A stretch of DNA of 64,000 nt from Bernardetia sp. MNP-M8 (GTDB taxonomy: Bacteria > Bacteroidota > Bacteroidia > Cytophagales > Bernardetiaceae): NCBI RefSeq assembly GCF_037126285.1, contig NZ_CP147012.1, positions 3,618,676-3,682,675 of the forward strand. The letters run 5' to 3'. Positions 17,409 through 25,872 of the stretch are shown one piece after another. Numbering within the stretch: position 1 is the first letter of the stretch; the number at the start of each line of letters is the position of its first letter. The notes below the pieces were generated by a model, which worked only from the letters and a program-made list of their open reading frames with translations, did no database searches and had not been told where the DNA came from. The translations under genes and the position numbers were made by a program.

Positions 17409-17948
17409 ATGGATACATTCGAACATATTTTAAACAGTTGTAGTACAAAGGAAAAATTAGCCTATCTTCAGTTAGTCATTTTTATTGCCTTTAGTGACCA
17501 TCATTTATCTGATGATGAGGTCGTTTTTTTGGAAAGAATAACACAAATAGCAAAGCTATCAGAAGAAGAGCAACAGCTATTAGCTTCTTATTCTCGTCAC
17601 CCAGCAAATATAGATATACAACTTTGTACCCAAAATATTGCTAGAAGTCCATTGAGAGAAATTTTACTGATTGATTTAATGGTTATTGCTCGTTCAGATG
17701 ATGAAGTAGCCACTGAAGAGCGTAGTGCCATTACTCAAATTGCTGTTCTTTTGGGAGTTCCATTAGATGAGGTAATTAGACTCACTAATTCTGTAAATAA
17801 ATTTAGTAATTCAGAAGCAAGAGCACCTCAAGACTGGATTAATCAAAGTATGATTTCTATTTTGTACAAAGATAACACACCTACAAAATCAAAAAAAATA
17901 AGCATGACTGAAAAAATAAAAAAATTTTTGGGAATATTAAAAGGATAG
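17409..17948 (+). CDS. TerB-like protein
   Basis: The 179-residue product from ATG 17409 has the all-helical TerB/DjlA-N fold pattern: AYLQLVIFIAFSDHHLSDDEVVFL, then a second acidic segment, LMVIARSDDEVATEERSAI. The repeated (S)DxxxxxxE pattern suggests metal-binding acidic residues. TerB-family domains are linked with tellurite resistance and envelope stress sensing, but the exact role is unknown. The open frame extends upstream to 17298 with a hydrophobic stretch, but the promoter position argues against that start. No other ter genes are nearby. Confidence 0.65.
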   Translation: MDTFEHILNSCSTKEKLAYLQLVIFIAFSDHHLSDDEVVFLERITQIAKLSEEEQQLLASYSRHPANIDIQLCTQNIARSPLREILLIDLMVIARSDDEVATEERSAITQIAVLLGVPLDEVIRLTNSVNKFSNSEARAPQDWINQSMISILYKDNTPTKSKKISMTEKIKKFLGILKG

Positions 17949-17981
17949 CTTGTAAAAGAACCTTTTTTTAGAATTAGATAA

Positions 17982-18674
17982 CTAACTAGTGATTTTGATC
18001 AAATACAAAGCCCACTTATAAAAAATATCATCTTTATTCAGATAAATAAGGGTCAGCCCTATTGTGTCATAAAATCCGTGAGCAAAAACAAGTAAAGCAA
18101 GATTTTTTTTATTTCGATAAAATGTAAAAAAGAAAATACTACTTGATAATCCAACGGCAACTATTCCAGCTATTCCTTGATAATTATGAGAAACTCCAAA
18201 ATAGATAGAAAGAATAATTGCTGAAATAATCCAAGCTCTATCTGTATTTCCTAAAAATTCAGCTAAGTGCTTCATATAATACCCACTAAATAAAAATTCT
18301 TCTCCAAATGCAGCAAAAACCCACATGATTATAAAAAGGATAAAGAAACTTGTAAAGTTCCCTCTTATTTCTTCCACAGAACTCAAATCAATCTTTCCAA
18401 AAGAAATTTCTAAAAATGGCTGAATACAAACATCAACTATTATTAGTGTTATCAGTGCCAATAACAAGCCTCTCAAAACAGTTTGAAGATTGATTTTTTT
18501 AGCAAAACCAAATTTTGCCCAATTCCAATTACTACCCCAAAGAAGAAATAAGGCAACAGATAAACCAAAGAAGTAGCCGAAATTCCTATCAAAATAAGAC
18601 AGTATCGGTGCTATAATCATTACAAAAACAACTATGTATGGCTTTGAGAGAAATTTAAAGAGTCTATTTTTCAT
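17982..18674 (-). CDS. CPBP family intramembrane metalloprotease
   Basis: A 230-residue polytopic membrane protein of the CAAX-protease/Abi (CPBP) family. Conserved motif 1 is GEEFLFSGYY with E125/E126, motif 2 includes H163 (GVSHNYQG) and motif 3 H199 (LLVFAHGFYDTIG). About six to seven hydrophobic segments are predicted. Bacterial members process peptides or act in bacteriocin self-immunity, but the substrate here is unknown. It lies downstream of the phosphatase gene in the same direction, separated by the 46-bp palindrome, so it is probably a separate transcript. The catalytic residues all appear to be present. Confidence 0.85.
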   Translation of the reverse strand: MKNRLFKFLSKPYIVVFVMIIAPILSYFDRNFGYFFGLSVALFLLWGSNWNWAKFGFAKKINLQTVLRGLLLALITLIIVDVCIQPFLEISFGKIDLSSVEEIRGNFTSFFILFIIMWVFAAFGEEFLFSGYYMKHLAEFLGNTDRAWIISAIILSIYFGVSHNYQGIAGIVAVGLSSSIFFFTFYRNKKNLALLVFAHGFYDTIGLTLIYLNKDDIFYKWALYLIKITS

Positions 18675-18788
18675 TTTTGTTTTTTTATGGTAAAAAATCT
18701 ATTTCGTGTTTTTTATCAATTATTAAACGTTATAATGGTTATTTACAAGTTTGAAAATCAGCAAGTTATCTAAAAACAAAGCAGTCTT

Positions 18789-18834
18789 ATTTTTCCATAG
18801 CGACAGGTTTGCAAACCTGTCGCTATGGAAAAAT
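18789..18834. repeat. Perfect 46-bp palindrome
   Basis: Two 23-base arms meet without a loop. The left arm contains CCATAGCGACAGGTTTG and the right arm CAAACCTGTCGCTATGG, and the centre is between 18811 and 18812. It lies between two same-strand genes. It could act as a terminator of the phosphatase transcript (a T-run lies on the minus strand) but is longer and more perfect than any other terminator here. Confidence 0.9.
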
Positions 18835-18866
18835 GAACATTACTAAATTAACCATGCTAATGTTTA

Positions 18867-20048
18867 TTATATTTCCCTTTTTTCTCCATCAGCTAAGACT
18901 CTGTAATAGATATTTTCTTCAATTAGTAATCCTTCTGATTCGTGATAGGGAAAGTTTTTATGATAATCTTTAGGATGTTTTACATCAATGCCAATTACTT
19001 TTCCATTGAACTTTCTGTTTACTTCAGATTGAAGTGTGTGTCCTACCACAACTGATTTTGCATTAAATTTATCAAGTCCTTTTTCTACTTCTTCTTGGGT
19101 TAAATCATCTTTGTAATATACTCTATACCAACAAATTCCTGTTTTGGTAGAGTTTAAAAACTGTTCAATAGTTTTTTCTCTTTCGGGATAATAGGCTCTG
19201 TAATAATTATTTCTAACAATTTGATTTATTTCATCCAAACTTATTTCATAGTTTGCCAAATCTGGATGAATGCCCCCGTGAACAAAAAGATTTCCATTGA
19301 TGATTTCCAATGTATTTTTACTTGACATCCATTTTCCAATAAAAGAATCCTGATTGTATAATTCGTGAAGTTGTTTGCCTAAAATATTTGAAGCTGCAAA
19401 ATATTTGGGTGCTGCATCTCTATAAAAACCTTGCATATTTTTCAGTTCGTGATTTCCTAAAATAAAATGCACACCCCCACCTTGTTTTTTAGCATCTTGT
19501 TCTAGTTTGTAGATAAACCAAAGTACTTGAGTAACCGACCAACCTCTATCTACAAAATCGCCTACCAAAACCAAATGACCTTTTTTAAAAATCCAATTCA
19601 GTTTTTTATCAATGACTTTATTAGCAATGAGAAAATCACGAAAGGTTTTATAACCTCCTTCAATATCTGAAATGGCTAAAATAGGCTGATTGTCATCATA
19701 ACTTGTTGGTGGAATATCAATTTCTGGATTAATTTCAATTTCAAAATAAGTAGAATCAATCTGAAAATAAGAATTTATCAAAATTTTTCCTGTGGTAGAA
19801 TGTTCCTTTTGCTCCAAATAAAATCCATCATTTTTATTCCCTCTGATATGATTTACTTGTAGTGTACTATTGTTTTTATAGAAAACATACGGACCTTCTT
19901 TGTCTATAACCATCATTAAAGGATGGTCATCATAATGTAGAGATGCACCGATATTTAGACCAACTACGATAGCAATAGCTGATAAAACCAAGATGGTAAG
20001 ACTAATATGTTTCAAATATCTAAATAAGTTCTTTTTTAGTGTATTCAT
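18867..20048 (-). CDS. Membrane-anchored PPP-type metallophosphoesterase
   Basis: A 393-residue calcineurin-like phosphoesterase with an N-terminal membrane anchor (about 14-36, HISLTILVLSAIAIVVG). Metal-binding motifs are present: LAISDIEGG (124-132) in place of GDxHG, GDFVDRG (163-169), GNHE (198-201) and, further on, FVHGGIH and VVGHTLQ. The order and spacing follow the PPP Ser/Thr phosphatase superfamily, close to Shewanella-like phosphatases. In the first motif the canonical Asp-x-His is changed to Asp-x-Glu, which would alter the first metal ligand. The catalytic domain probably faces the periplasm. It is monocistronic, divergent from the LytS kinase gene. Confidence 0.8.
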   Translation of the reverse strand: MNTLKKNLFRYLKHISLTILVLSAIAIVVGLNIGASLHYDDHPLMMVIDKEGPYVFYKNNSTLQVNHIRGNKNDGFYLEQKEHSTTGKILINSYFQIDSTYFEIEINPEIDIPPTSYDDNQPILAISDIEGGYKTFRDFLIANKVIDKKLNWIFKKGHLVLVGDFVDRGWSVTQVLWFIYKLEQDAKKQGGGVHFILGNHELKNMQGFYRDAAPKYFAASNILGKQLHELYNQDSFIGKWMSSKNTLEIINGNLFVHGGIHPDLANYEISLDEINQIVRNNYYRAYYPEREKTIEQFLNSTKTGICWYRVYYKDDLTQEEVEKGLDKFNAKSVVVGHTLQSEVNRKFNGKVIGIDVKHPKDYHKNFPYHESEGLLIEENIYYRVLADGEKREI

Positions 20049-20232
20049 TGTTGCTTAAAATTTGAGATTTATAAAAAAAATTAGACAAATCTAAAAGTCT
20101 TCAAATTATGCTTCAATTAATTGGGATAGACACATACTTGTGAGTGATATAAAATCAAAACATGTATATAAAATCCTTTTATCACTCGTTTGAGTTAGTT
20201 GAACATCGCTAAATGGTTGTTTATCAACTTAT

Positions 20233-20263
20233 TTGTAATAGACATTCTATGCGCTTAATTTTG
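20233..20263 (+). promoter_or_regulatory. Promoter of the LytS-like gene, near-leaderless
   Basis: TTG (20233-20235), 20 bases, TAATTTTG (20256-20263). The expected start, about 5-8 bases after the -7 element, coincides with the two ATG codons at 20268 and 20271. Confidence 0.5.
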
Positions 20264-20267
20264 TAGG

Positions 20268-21095
20268 ATGATGATAAAACTAAGTAGAAAAAAATGGATT
20301 GTAATCACAACTTTGGCAAGTGTATTGGCACTTTTTCCAATAGTGGTAACTGCCTTCGAATTAATCAGTACAGAAAAAGATTCTGTCATTTTTTTAGAAA
20401 ATTATCCTACTTCGGTTACAATTCTGATTTTATTGTATTATGTATTTCTAGTTTTGCTGGGGATTTATTGGTTTGTCAGACAACTCATTGCCTTTTTTAG
20501 CTTAAAAAATGAAAAAGAGAAAAACGAATTACTGCATCTGAAAAGTCAAGTAAGTCCACACTTTTTTTTCAATATGCTCAATAATTTATATGGTTTGGTA
20601 GAAAAAGATAGTAAAAAAGCGAAAGAGTTGATTTTGAAACTTTCGGATATGATGCGATATAGCATTTATGAAGGCGAAAAAGAATCTGTTAGTTTGGAAG
20701 AAGAAATTGATTTCTTGGAAAATTATATTGAGTTGCACAAAATGCGTTACCACAAGAAAATAAATGTAAAATTGAATTCTCAAATTGATGAAAATTATAA
20801 AATAATGCCTTTGTTATTCATTATTTTACTAGAAAACTCGTTCAAACATGGAGTTGAAAATCTAAGAGAAAATGCTTTTGTTACTATTGATGTTTTGGCT
20901 TCTGAGGATAAAATACGATTTAGAATAGAAAATAACTTTGACAATTCAGATTTTTCAGACAAAAAAGAACATACTGGAATAGGCTTGAAAAACCTCAGAC
21001 GACGCTTAGAATTAGGTTATAAAAACAAATATGATTTATCTTTTTCTACAACTGAAAATATCTATAAAGTAGAATTGACCTTAAATAAAATTTAA
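20268..21095 (+). CDS. LytS/YehU-type sensor histidine kinase
   Basis: A 275-residue kinase of the His_kinase (PF06580) type. Two membrane helices (about 10-30 and 49-70) are joined by a short periplasmic loop. The phospho-acceptor is H98 in QVSPHFFFNMLNNL. The N-box is LLENSFKHGVE (about 187-197) and the G-box HTGIGLKNLRRRLELGY (about 239-255). There is no recognisable extracytoplasmic sensor domain, so it probably senses membrane state or a partner protein. It is followed by its LytTR regulator, with a hairpin repeat in the 53-base spacer. The mRNA may be near-leaderless. Confidence 0.9.
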   Translation: MMIKLSRKKWIVITTLASVLALFPIVVTAFELISTEKDSVIFLENYPTSVTILILLYYVFLVLLGIYWFVRQLIAFFSLKNEKEKNELLHLKSQVSPHFFFNMLNNLYGLVEKDSKKAKELILKLSDMMRYSIYEGEKESVSLEEEIDFLENYIELHKMRYHKKINVKLNSQIDENYKIMPLLFIILLENSFKHGVENLRENAFVTIDVLASEDKIRFRIENNFDNSDFSDKKEHTGIGLKNLRRRLELGYKNKYDLSFSTTENIYKVELTLNKI

Positions 21096-21113
21096 AATTT
21101 AAATTTAAACTTT

Positions 21114-21143
21114 GCCGTTGTCAGTGTCTCACCGACGACCTAC
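21114..21143 (+). repeat. GTTGTTGG hairpin repeat, copy B (inside the LytS-LytTR operon)
   Basis: GCCGTTGTCAGTGTCTCACC followed by GACGACC. One arm mismatch and one G-U pair occur in a 10-bp stem. The ATG of the response regulator begins 5 bases after the unit. An AAATTTAAATTT palindrome precedes it. Confidence 0.75.
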
Positions 21144-21148
21144 AAATT

Positions 21149-21841
21149 ATGATTAAATATCTAATTATTGATGATGAATATATTGCTCACGATATTATAA
21201 AAGATTATTGTGATTTGTTGCCAACCATGCAACTTATGAAGAACTGTTATGATGCTTTGGAAGCCTTTGATTATTTGAGCAAACATGATGTAGATTTAAT
21301 CTTCCTAGATTTGAATATGCCAAAACTTAAAGGTTTTGATTTTCTAAAGACTTTGACCAAATCGCCAAAAGTAATTGTAACTACGGCTTACAAAGAATAT
21401 GCGCTTGAAGGCTATGAGCTTAATATTTCAGATTATTTACTCAAACCATTTGGCTTCGAACGTTTTTTAAAGGCTGTCAACAAAACGTTTAGTCAGTCTG
21501 CCAGTTTTGCTACAAATGTGCCTACAAATACAGTTTCAAATCGCATTTTTTTTCAGAGCAACAAAAAATACATTCAAGTAGAAATAGATAAAATTCAATA
21601 TTTGGAGGCTTCTGGAAATTACACCAACATACATACTACAGAAGAAACTATCAGTATTCGTGATAAAATATCAAATCTAGTAGAAATTTTACCAAAAGAA
21701 GAATTTTTACAAGTCCATAAATCATTTGCAGTTTCCCCAAAACACATCAAAAGTATTGAAGGAAATCAAATTTTCATTTCTGACAATTGCATTCCGATTG
21801 GTAAGATGTATAAAATGAATATTGTGCAGTTGCTCAAATAA
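21149..21841 (+). CDS. LytTR-family response regulator
   Basis: The 230-residue partner of the upstream LytS-type kinase. The receiver domain (1-120) contains the acidic pocket IIDDEY (D8/D9), phospho-acceptor D54 in FLDLNMPKLKG, T79 and K99 in LLKPFGF. The LytTR DNA-binding domain (about 135-230) contains QVEIDKIQYLEASGNYTNIH and FLQVHKSFAVSPKHIK. LytTR regulators bind imperfect direct repeats about 20 bp apart, and no candidate site is obvious nearby. The start codon follows the hairpin repeat with almost no spacer, so translation could depend on opening of that hairpin or on coupling. Confidence 0.92.
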   Translation: MIKYLIIDDEYIAHDIIKDYCDLLPTMQLMKNCYDALEAFDYLSKHDVDLIFLDLNMPKLKGFDFLKTLTKSPKVIVTTAYKEYALEGYELNISDYLLKPFGFERFLKAVNKTFSQSASFATNVPTNTVSNRIFFQSNKKYIQVEIDKIQYLEASGNYTNIHTTEETISIRDKISNLVEILPKEEFLQVHKSFAVSPKHIKSIEGNQIFISDNCIPIGKMYKMNIVQLLK

Positions 21842-22086
21842 ATTTAGCTAATCTCAGAGATACCAATAAAAACACTGAAAAAATAAATAATTAATAAATT
21901 TTGAATTTTTTCAGAAAAAAAAGAGTTTAGTATTTATGATAATTAAAATAAGGTTTTAATCTTGTTAGTCTTTGAAAATCAATAATTTATCTATCGTTTT
22001 TTTTAAAACATAAATGATAAAAAGGCTTTTTAGATAGCTAGGGAAAGAAAAAAGATAAGATTTTTCAGAAAAAAAATGAAATTCTA

Positions 22087-22117
22087 TTTGCAGATACAAA
22101 AAAAAGGCGTACCTTTG
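22087..22117 (+). promoter_or_regulatory. Consensus promoter of the tRNA-Glu pair
   Basis: TTTG (22087-22090), exactly 19 bases, TACCTTTG (22110-22117): a full match to the Bacteroidota sigma-A consensus. Transcription would start near 22124, about 88 bases before the first tRNA. The rest of the 370-bp gap 21842-22211 shows nothing else. Confidence 0.8.
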
Positions 22118-22211
22118 CATCGCATTAAGGGAAAAGAAACACACAAAAATGCTTCAAAAATACCTTAAAAAGCAAAACAAATAAGTTGTTAAAAGAACAA
22201 TTTTAAAAAAT

Positions 22212-22283
22212 GCTCCGTTCGTCTAGCGGTTAGGACGCCAGGTTTTCATCCTGGTAGCAGGGGTTCGATTCCCCTACGGAGTA
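22212..22283 (+). tRNA. tRNA-Glu(TTC), copy 1
   Basis: A 72-nt cloverleaf: acceptor GCTCCGT/ACGGAGT with a G1-U72 wobble, D-arm region TCTAGCGGTTAGGAC, anticodon stem CCAGG/CCTGG with loop TTTTCAT and anticodon TTC (22245-22247), T-arm GGGG TTCGATT CCCC, discriminator A. CCA is not encoded. It is identical to copy 2. Confidence 0.97.
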
Positions 22284-22363
22284 CAACATCATAACCTTGT
22301 AGTAAATCATAATAGATTAATTTTTGGTTATAAAGTTAAAGTAGAAATTTTAGAGTGAAAAAT

Positions 22364-22435
22364 GCTCCGTTCGTCTAGCGGTTAGGACGCCAGGTTTTCA
22401 TCCTGGTAGCAGGGGTTCGATTCCCCTACGGAGTA
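22364..22435 (+). tRNA. tRNA-Glu(TTC), copy 2
   Basis: Same 72 nt as copy 1, 80 bases downstream and surely on the same transcript. A strong terminator follows immediately. Identity of the two copies points to gene conversion or recent duplication. Confidence 0.97.
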
Positions 22436-22439
22436 CAAA

Positions 22440-22473
22440 AAGCCAATTCAATATTTGAATTGGCTTTTTTTAT
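22440..22473 (+). terminator. Terminator of the tRNA-Glu operon
   Basis: AAGCCAATTCAA, loop ATAT, TTGAATTGGCTT, then T5. It begins 5 bases after the second tRNA. Confidence 0.9.
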
Positions 22474-22580
22474 GTTCTTTTTTATTTTAGATTTCTGATA
22501 ATTGCAGCATTTAGAGGTTTTATTTCGTGTTTCTTAAAACATAATTCAATAAGAAAAACTCAATAAAATTTAATTAAGCT

Positions 22581-23411
22581 ATGAAAATACAAATACCTCA
22601 ACCTTGCCATGAAAATTGGAATGAGATGAGTCCACAGCAAAAAGGACGTTTTTGTGGCTCTTGTCAGAAAGTTGTAATTGATTTTACCACAATGAGTGAT
22701 TCTGAAATAGTGAATCACTTCAAAAATTATAAAGGAAATACTTGTGGTCGTTTTTATGATACTCAATTAAATACAAATCTTGTCAGTTTAAAACCTCAAA
22801 AATCTAGTTTTTGGTCAAGACTTATTGCTGCTAGTTTTACGCTATTTTTCTTCTCTTCTCAAAGCTACTCTCAAAATACTAATCTAAAGACGGAAGTAAT
22901 TGAGTCAAATCAATCTGATAAAAATGAAGATGATTTCAAGGAAACTTCTACAAATGATTATTTCCAAATCAAAGGAAGAGTAATAGATGCTAGTAAAAAT
23001 TCCATATCTGATGCTTTAGTTTCTATACATGGAACAAATCATTCAACAATTACTGATAAACATGGAAATTTTAAATTTAATATAACAAAAGCAGAAATTC
23101 AGAATCAAGACAGCACAGTTTTACAAGTACAAAAATTTGGTTATACTACTTTGTCTTTACAAATTGATTTTGATATAGAAAATACAATACATTCTTATTT
23201 AGAACTACTTTTGGAAGAAGCTGTCGTTCTTGAAGAAGACGGTATAAAACAAACAAGAATCTCAGTAATGGGAAAGCCAAGTGCAATCTTTGTAGAAGAA
23301 TGTGATTCTTTACCAAAGAACAATAATTCTTTTGATAAAAAAGCTGAAATAAAAGTAATTGAGAAAAAAAGCATTTGGAAGCATTTCAAAAATGTTTTTT
23401 TTAAAAGGTAG
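22581..23411 (+). CDS. CarboxypepD_reg-like domain protein with N-terminal Cys motif
   Basis: A 276-residue protein of a common but uncharacterised Bacteroidota type. The N terminus has the pattern IPQPCHENWNEM and FCGSCQKVVIDFT, with cysteines at 9, 25, 28 and 54 that may bind metal. A single membrane helix follows at about 78-93 (SRLIAASFTLFFFSS). Residues about 127-215 form a carboxypeptidase-regulatory-like sandwich (FQIKGRVIDASKNSISDALV). The topology suggests a cytoplasmic Cys domain and a periplasmic sandwich, as in TonB-system accessory proteins. The stop codon TAG at 23409 lies within the 8-base target duplication of the MITE that follows, so an insertion happened without damaging the coding sequence. 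Confidence 0.75.
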   Translation: MKIQIPQPCHENWNEMSPQQKGRFCGSCQKVVIDFTTMSDSEIVNHFKNYKGNTCGRFYDTQLNTNLVSLKPQKSSFWSRLIAASFTLFFFSSQSYSQNTNLKTEVIESNQSDKNEDDFKETSTNDYFQIKGRVIDASKNSISDALVSIHGTNHSTITDKHGNFKFNITKAEIQNQDSTVLQVQKFGYTTLSLQIDFDIENTIHSYLELLLEEAVVLEEDGIKQTRISVMGKPSAIFVEECDSLPKNNNSFDKKAEIKVIEKKSIWKHFKNVFFKR

Positions 23412-23682
23412 AAAACCTATCGTTTACCCACAAGTCTGAAACGTGCTTGAAATAGGTAAAAGAGCTGTATTTCTGTTTCAGTTCGCCATTATCAACGTCT
23501 TGTTATCTTCGATAACTGACGCTTGCTAAGGCAAAATGAAACACCACTATTAAGTTTTTCCCTTGGCAAGCGTGCATTTTCGAAGAAAATGGACGTTGTC
23601 AATGGGGAATACGACGAAAAAGCAATGAATGAATACATTTTTTGCTTTTAAAAAACATGTGGGTAAACGATAGGGTAGAAAA
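23408..23682. mobile_element. 259-bp MITE-like element with 8-bp target duplication
   Basis: The element (23416-23674) has perfect 17-bp terminal inverted repeats, CCTATCGTTTACCCACA (23416-23432) and TGTGGGTAAACGATAGG (23658-23674), flanked by GTAGAAAA direct repeats (23408-23415 and 23675-23682). Internal arms are imperfectly palindromic (GCTTGCTAAGG / CCTTGGCAAGC, ATTATCAACGTC / GACGTTGTCAAT). It has no open reading frame of note, so it would depend on a transposase elsewhere. The host sequence after the right duplication also begins CCTAT, so the exact target size is slightly uncertain. Confidence 0.88.
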
Positions 23683-23810
23683 CCTATTATATTTTTTTAA
23701 TTCAGTTCAGCATCATAAATCAAAATAGAATGTGTTTTTAAGAACTTTTTGAAGAGAAAATAATGTTGATAAGAAAATTAGTTTAATTAAAAATCAACAA
23801 ACTCTAAATT

Positions 23811-24356
23811 ATGGATGCTTCAAAAGTAAAACAGCGCAGTAAATTTTTATCTCTACTTCTTCGTCATCAACCCGAATTATTAAAGCTACAATTAGAAGAA
23901 GGAGGCTGGACAAACACAAAAATACTATTAGAAAAAATCAATACACATAAAAAAAGTCAGAGTATGACTTTTGAAGAATTGGAATATGTTGTTCTAAATA
24001 ATGACAAACAAAGATTTGGTTTCAATGAAGACAAAACCAAGATACGAGCAAATCAGGGACATTCTACACAAGTAGAAATGAATTATCAACCCACAAGTCC
24101 ACCTCCAGTTCTCTATCACGGAACAGCTACAAAAAATGTAGATTCTATTTTAAAAAATGGAATTCTAAAAGGAAATAGGCAATATGTTCATCTTTCAGCA
24201 GATCAAGAAACAGCACAAAAAGTGGGTGCAAGACACGGAAAGCCCTTCATTTTTAAAATAGAAACGTTCAAAATGATAGAAGAAGGAATAAAGTTTTATA
24301 AAGCTGAAAATGGTGTTTGGTTAATAGACTTTGTCCCAAACAAATTTTTAAAGTAA
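23811..24356 (+). CDS. kptA: RNA 2'-phosphotransferase Tpt1/KptA
   Basis: A 181-residue KptA/Tpt1 homologue. The family transfers a 2'-phosphate from RNA to NAD+, releasing ADP-ribose 1"-2"-cyclic phosphate and nicotinamide. The N-terminal winged helix (SKFLSLLLRHQPELL, GGWTNTKILL) is followed by the ADP-ribosyltransferase-like lobe with LYHGTATKNVDSILKNGI, RQYVHLSAD and KVGARHGKPFIFKIE. The catalytic Arg-His-Arg-Arg set fits R19, H20, an Arg near 69 and an Arg near 145. Bacteria lack the eukaryotic tRNA-splicing step, so the physiological RNA substrate is unknown. The full family length is present. Confidence 0.92.
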   Translation: MDASKVKQRSKFLSLLLRHQPELLKLQLEEGGWTNTKILLEKINTHKKSQSMTFEELEYVVLNNDKQRFGFNEDKTKIRANQGHSTQVEMNYQPTSPPPVLYHGTATKNVDSILKNGILKGNRQYVHLSADQETAQKVGARHGKPFIFKIETFKMIEEGIKFYKAENGVWLIDFVPNKFLK

Positions 24357-24372
24357 TCTTTATTTTATCAGT

Positions 24373-25092
24373 TTAGTAAACTGCTTTTGCTATGTTATCC
24401 CAACCATTTTGCTGAAAAAGTATTATTTTTCTTCCATTTTCAGGCAAATCAATGATAAGCAAATGATAATTATCTTTCAAAGACATTCTATATCCATAGG
24501 CTCTTTGTCCATTTCTTATTCCAAATTGTGAAATGGTAGGCAAAAATTTGTCTAATTGATGTACCTCAAAATTAGGCTTATCAGAAGAAGCAAAAACATA
24601 ATTTTTGACTTCTTCCAATTGATTAGTATTTACAAATTGCTTTCTATAAAAATCATATATACGTTCGATAGGTTGCATTCTGAACGCAGAAATAGTAGAA
24701 TCAGCTCTATTTTCTCTCATATAAGCAATTTTATTTTTAGCAACAGCAATCGAACTATTTATACCATAATTTATATCACTAATTTCTTTCAAACGTGTTG
24801 GAGTTGCAAAATAAGCCACAGCAGCTTTGTAAGTTCGGTATGTGCTTGGCTTTAAATCTTGTAAAATAGTAATGCGTTCTAAGAACTCATTTTCAGTTAA
24901 ATGTGTGCTAGAATCGATTTTATATTTATCAAAACGTTCTTTTATTTCCTCTAAAGTATAATATGTATATTCAGGAGCAGTTTCTTTAGTAACAATTTGT
25001 GCTTTTAGATCAGCCAGAATAAAGAAATTAGTCAAAACAAATAAACTCAATATAAGCACTAAACGTAATTTTATTTTTTTTGTAGTTTTCAT
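24373..25092 (-). CDS. Secreted hypothetical protein
   Basis: A 239-residue protein with a signal peptide (LRLVLILSLFVLTNFFILADLKAQ, cleavage probably after KAQ). The mature region is helical at first (YTLEEIKERFDKYKIDS, FLERITILQDL) and ends with predicted strands (GYRMSLKDNYHLLIIDLPENGRKIILFQQNG). I do not recognise the family. It is convergent to kptA with only 16 bases between stops and is probably periplasmic. Confidence 0.55.
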   Translation of the reverse strand: MKTTKKIKLRLVLILSLFVLTNFFILADLKAQIVTKETAPEYTYYTLEEIKERFDKYKIDSSTHLTENEFLERITILQDLKPSTYRTYKAAVAYFATPTRLKEISDINYGINSSIAVAKNKIAYMRENRADSTISAFRMQPIERIYDFYRKQFVNTNQLEEVKNYVFASSDKPNFEVHQLDKFLPTISQFGIRNGQRAYGYRMSLKDNYHLLIIDLPENGRKIILFQQNGWDNIAKAVY

Positions 25093-25259
25093 AATTTAAA
25101 GATAGTTTTGTAGATACTCTGCAATGTTTTTGTTGTAAGTAAGTTATAAATTTAAGCTAAGCCAATAGTATAACAAATTTTAATTCTGTAAAATAGATAG
25201 CAATAACTTCTTACTCAATAATCAAATTATTCAAATTTCATTCTCAATTTATACAATTT

Positions 25260-25727
25260 ATGAAAAATTTAATTTTAGTTCTTTTAATTTTGTCGTCTTT
25301 TAGTTGTGCAAATACTAAAAACGGCAATTCTAATCAAGATTCAACTACCAAGCTAAAACAGAGTACACCCATGAATTACAAAGAGTTAGCAAAACAAAAG
25401 TTTCAAATTACTGACAAAACTGAACAAGTATTTGAATGTATAGAAAATGAAGACAAAACTTTTTCACTTTGTAAAGTAATTAAAGAAGGCACAACTATGC
25501 AACCTAGAAATTCAATTCAATTCGCTGTTTATGATATGAAGACAAATGAAATGGTCTATGAAGGAGGTGTAGATGGTGGCAGTGTTGAGTGGTACGATAG
25601 CCAACGTTTGGAAATCTATCAACAACCAGGAATTCCTATGGAAGGAATGACTAGAGAGGATATGATACAAATTTATGATGTTGTAGAAAAAACACAAAAA
25701 CGAAAAAGTGAAGTTGAGAAAAAGTAA
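25260..25727 (+). CDS. Small lipoprotein
   Basis: 155 residues: hydrophobic leader MKNLILVLLILSSFSC with lipobox cysteine C16, followed by ANTKNGNSNQDS. The mature part (about 40-140) looks like a small mixed alpha/beta domain: FECIENEDKTFSLCKVIKEG, QFAVYDMKTNEMVYEGGVDGG, VEWYDSQRLEIYQQPG. It probably sits in the periplasm, attached to a membrane. Function unknown. It stands alone upstream of ftsW. Confidence 0.6.
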   Translation: MKNLILVLLILSSFSCANTKNGNSNQDSTTKLKQSTPMNYKELAKQKFQITDKTEQVFECIENEDKTFSLCKVIKEGTTMQPRNSIQFAVYDMKTNEMVYEGGVDGGSVEWYDSQRLEIYQQPGIPMEGMTREDMIQIYDVVEKTQKRKSEVEKK

Positions 25728-25872
25728 AAAATCAACTTTATGTCTTTTTATCTTTGGAAACAAATAATTCTTGATACTTTAAGAAAATAGCTTTAAATTC
25801 GTTTTGTGATAGAATAAAGAAAAAATACTTCAAAAGATTTTCAAACGCTTATACTAAAGTGTTTTATATACT

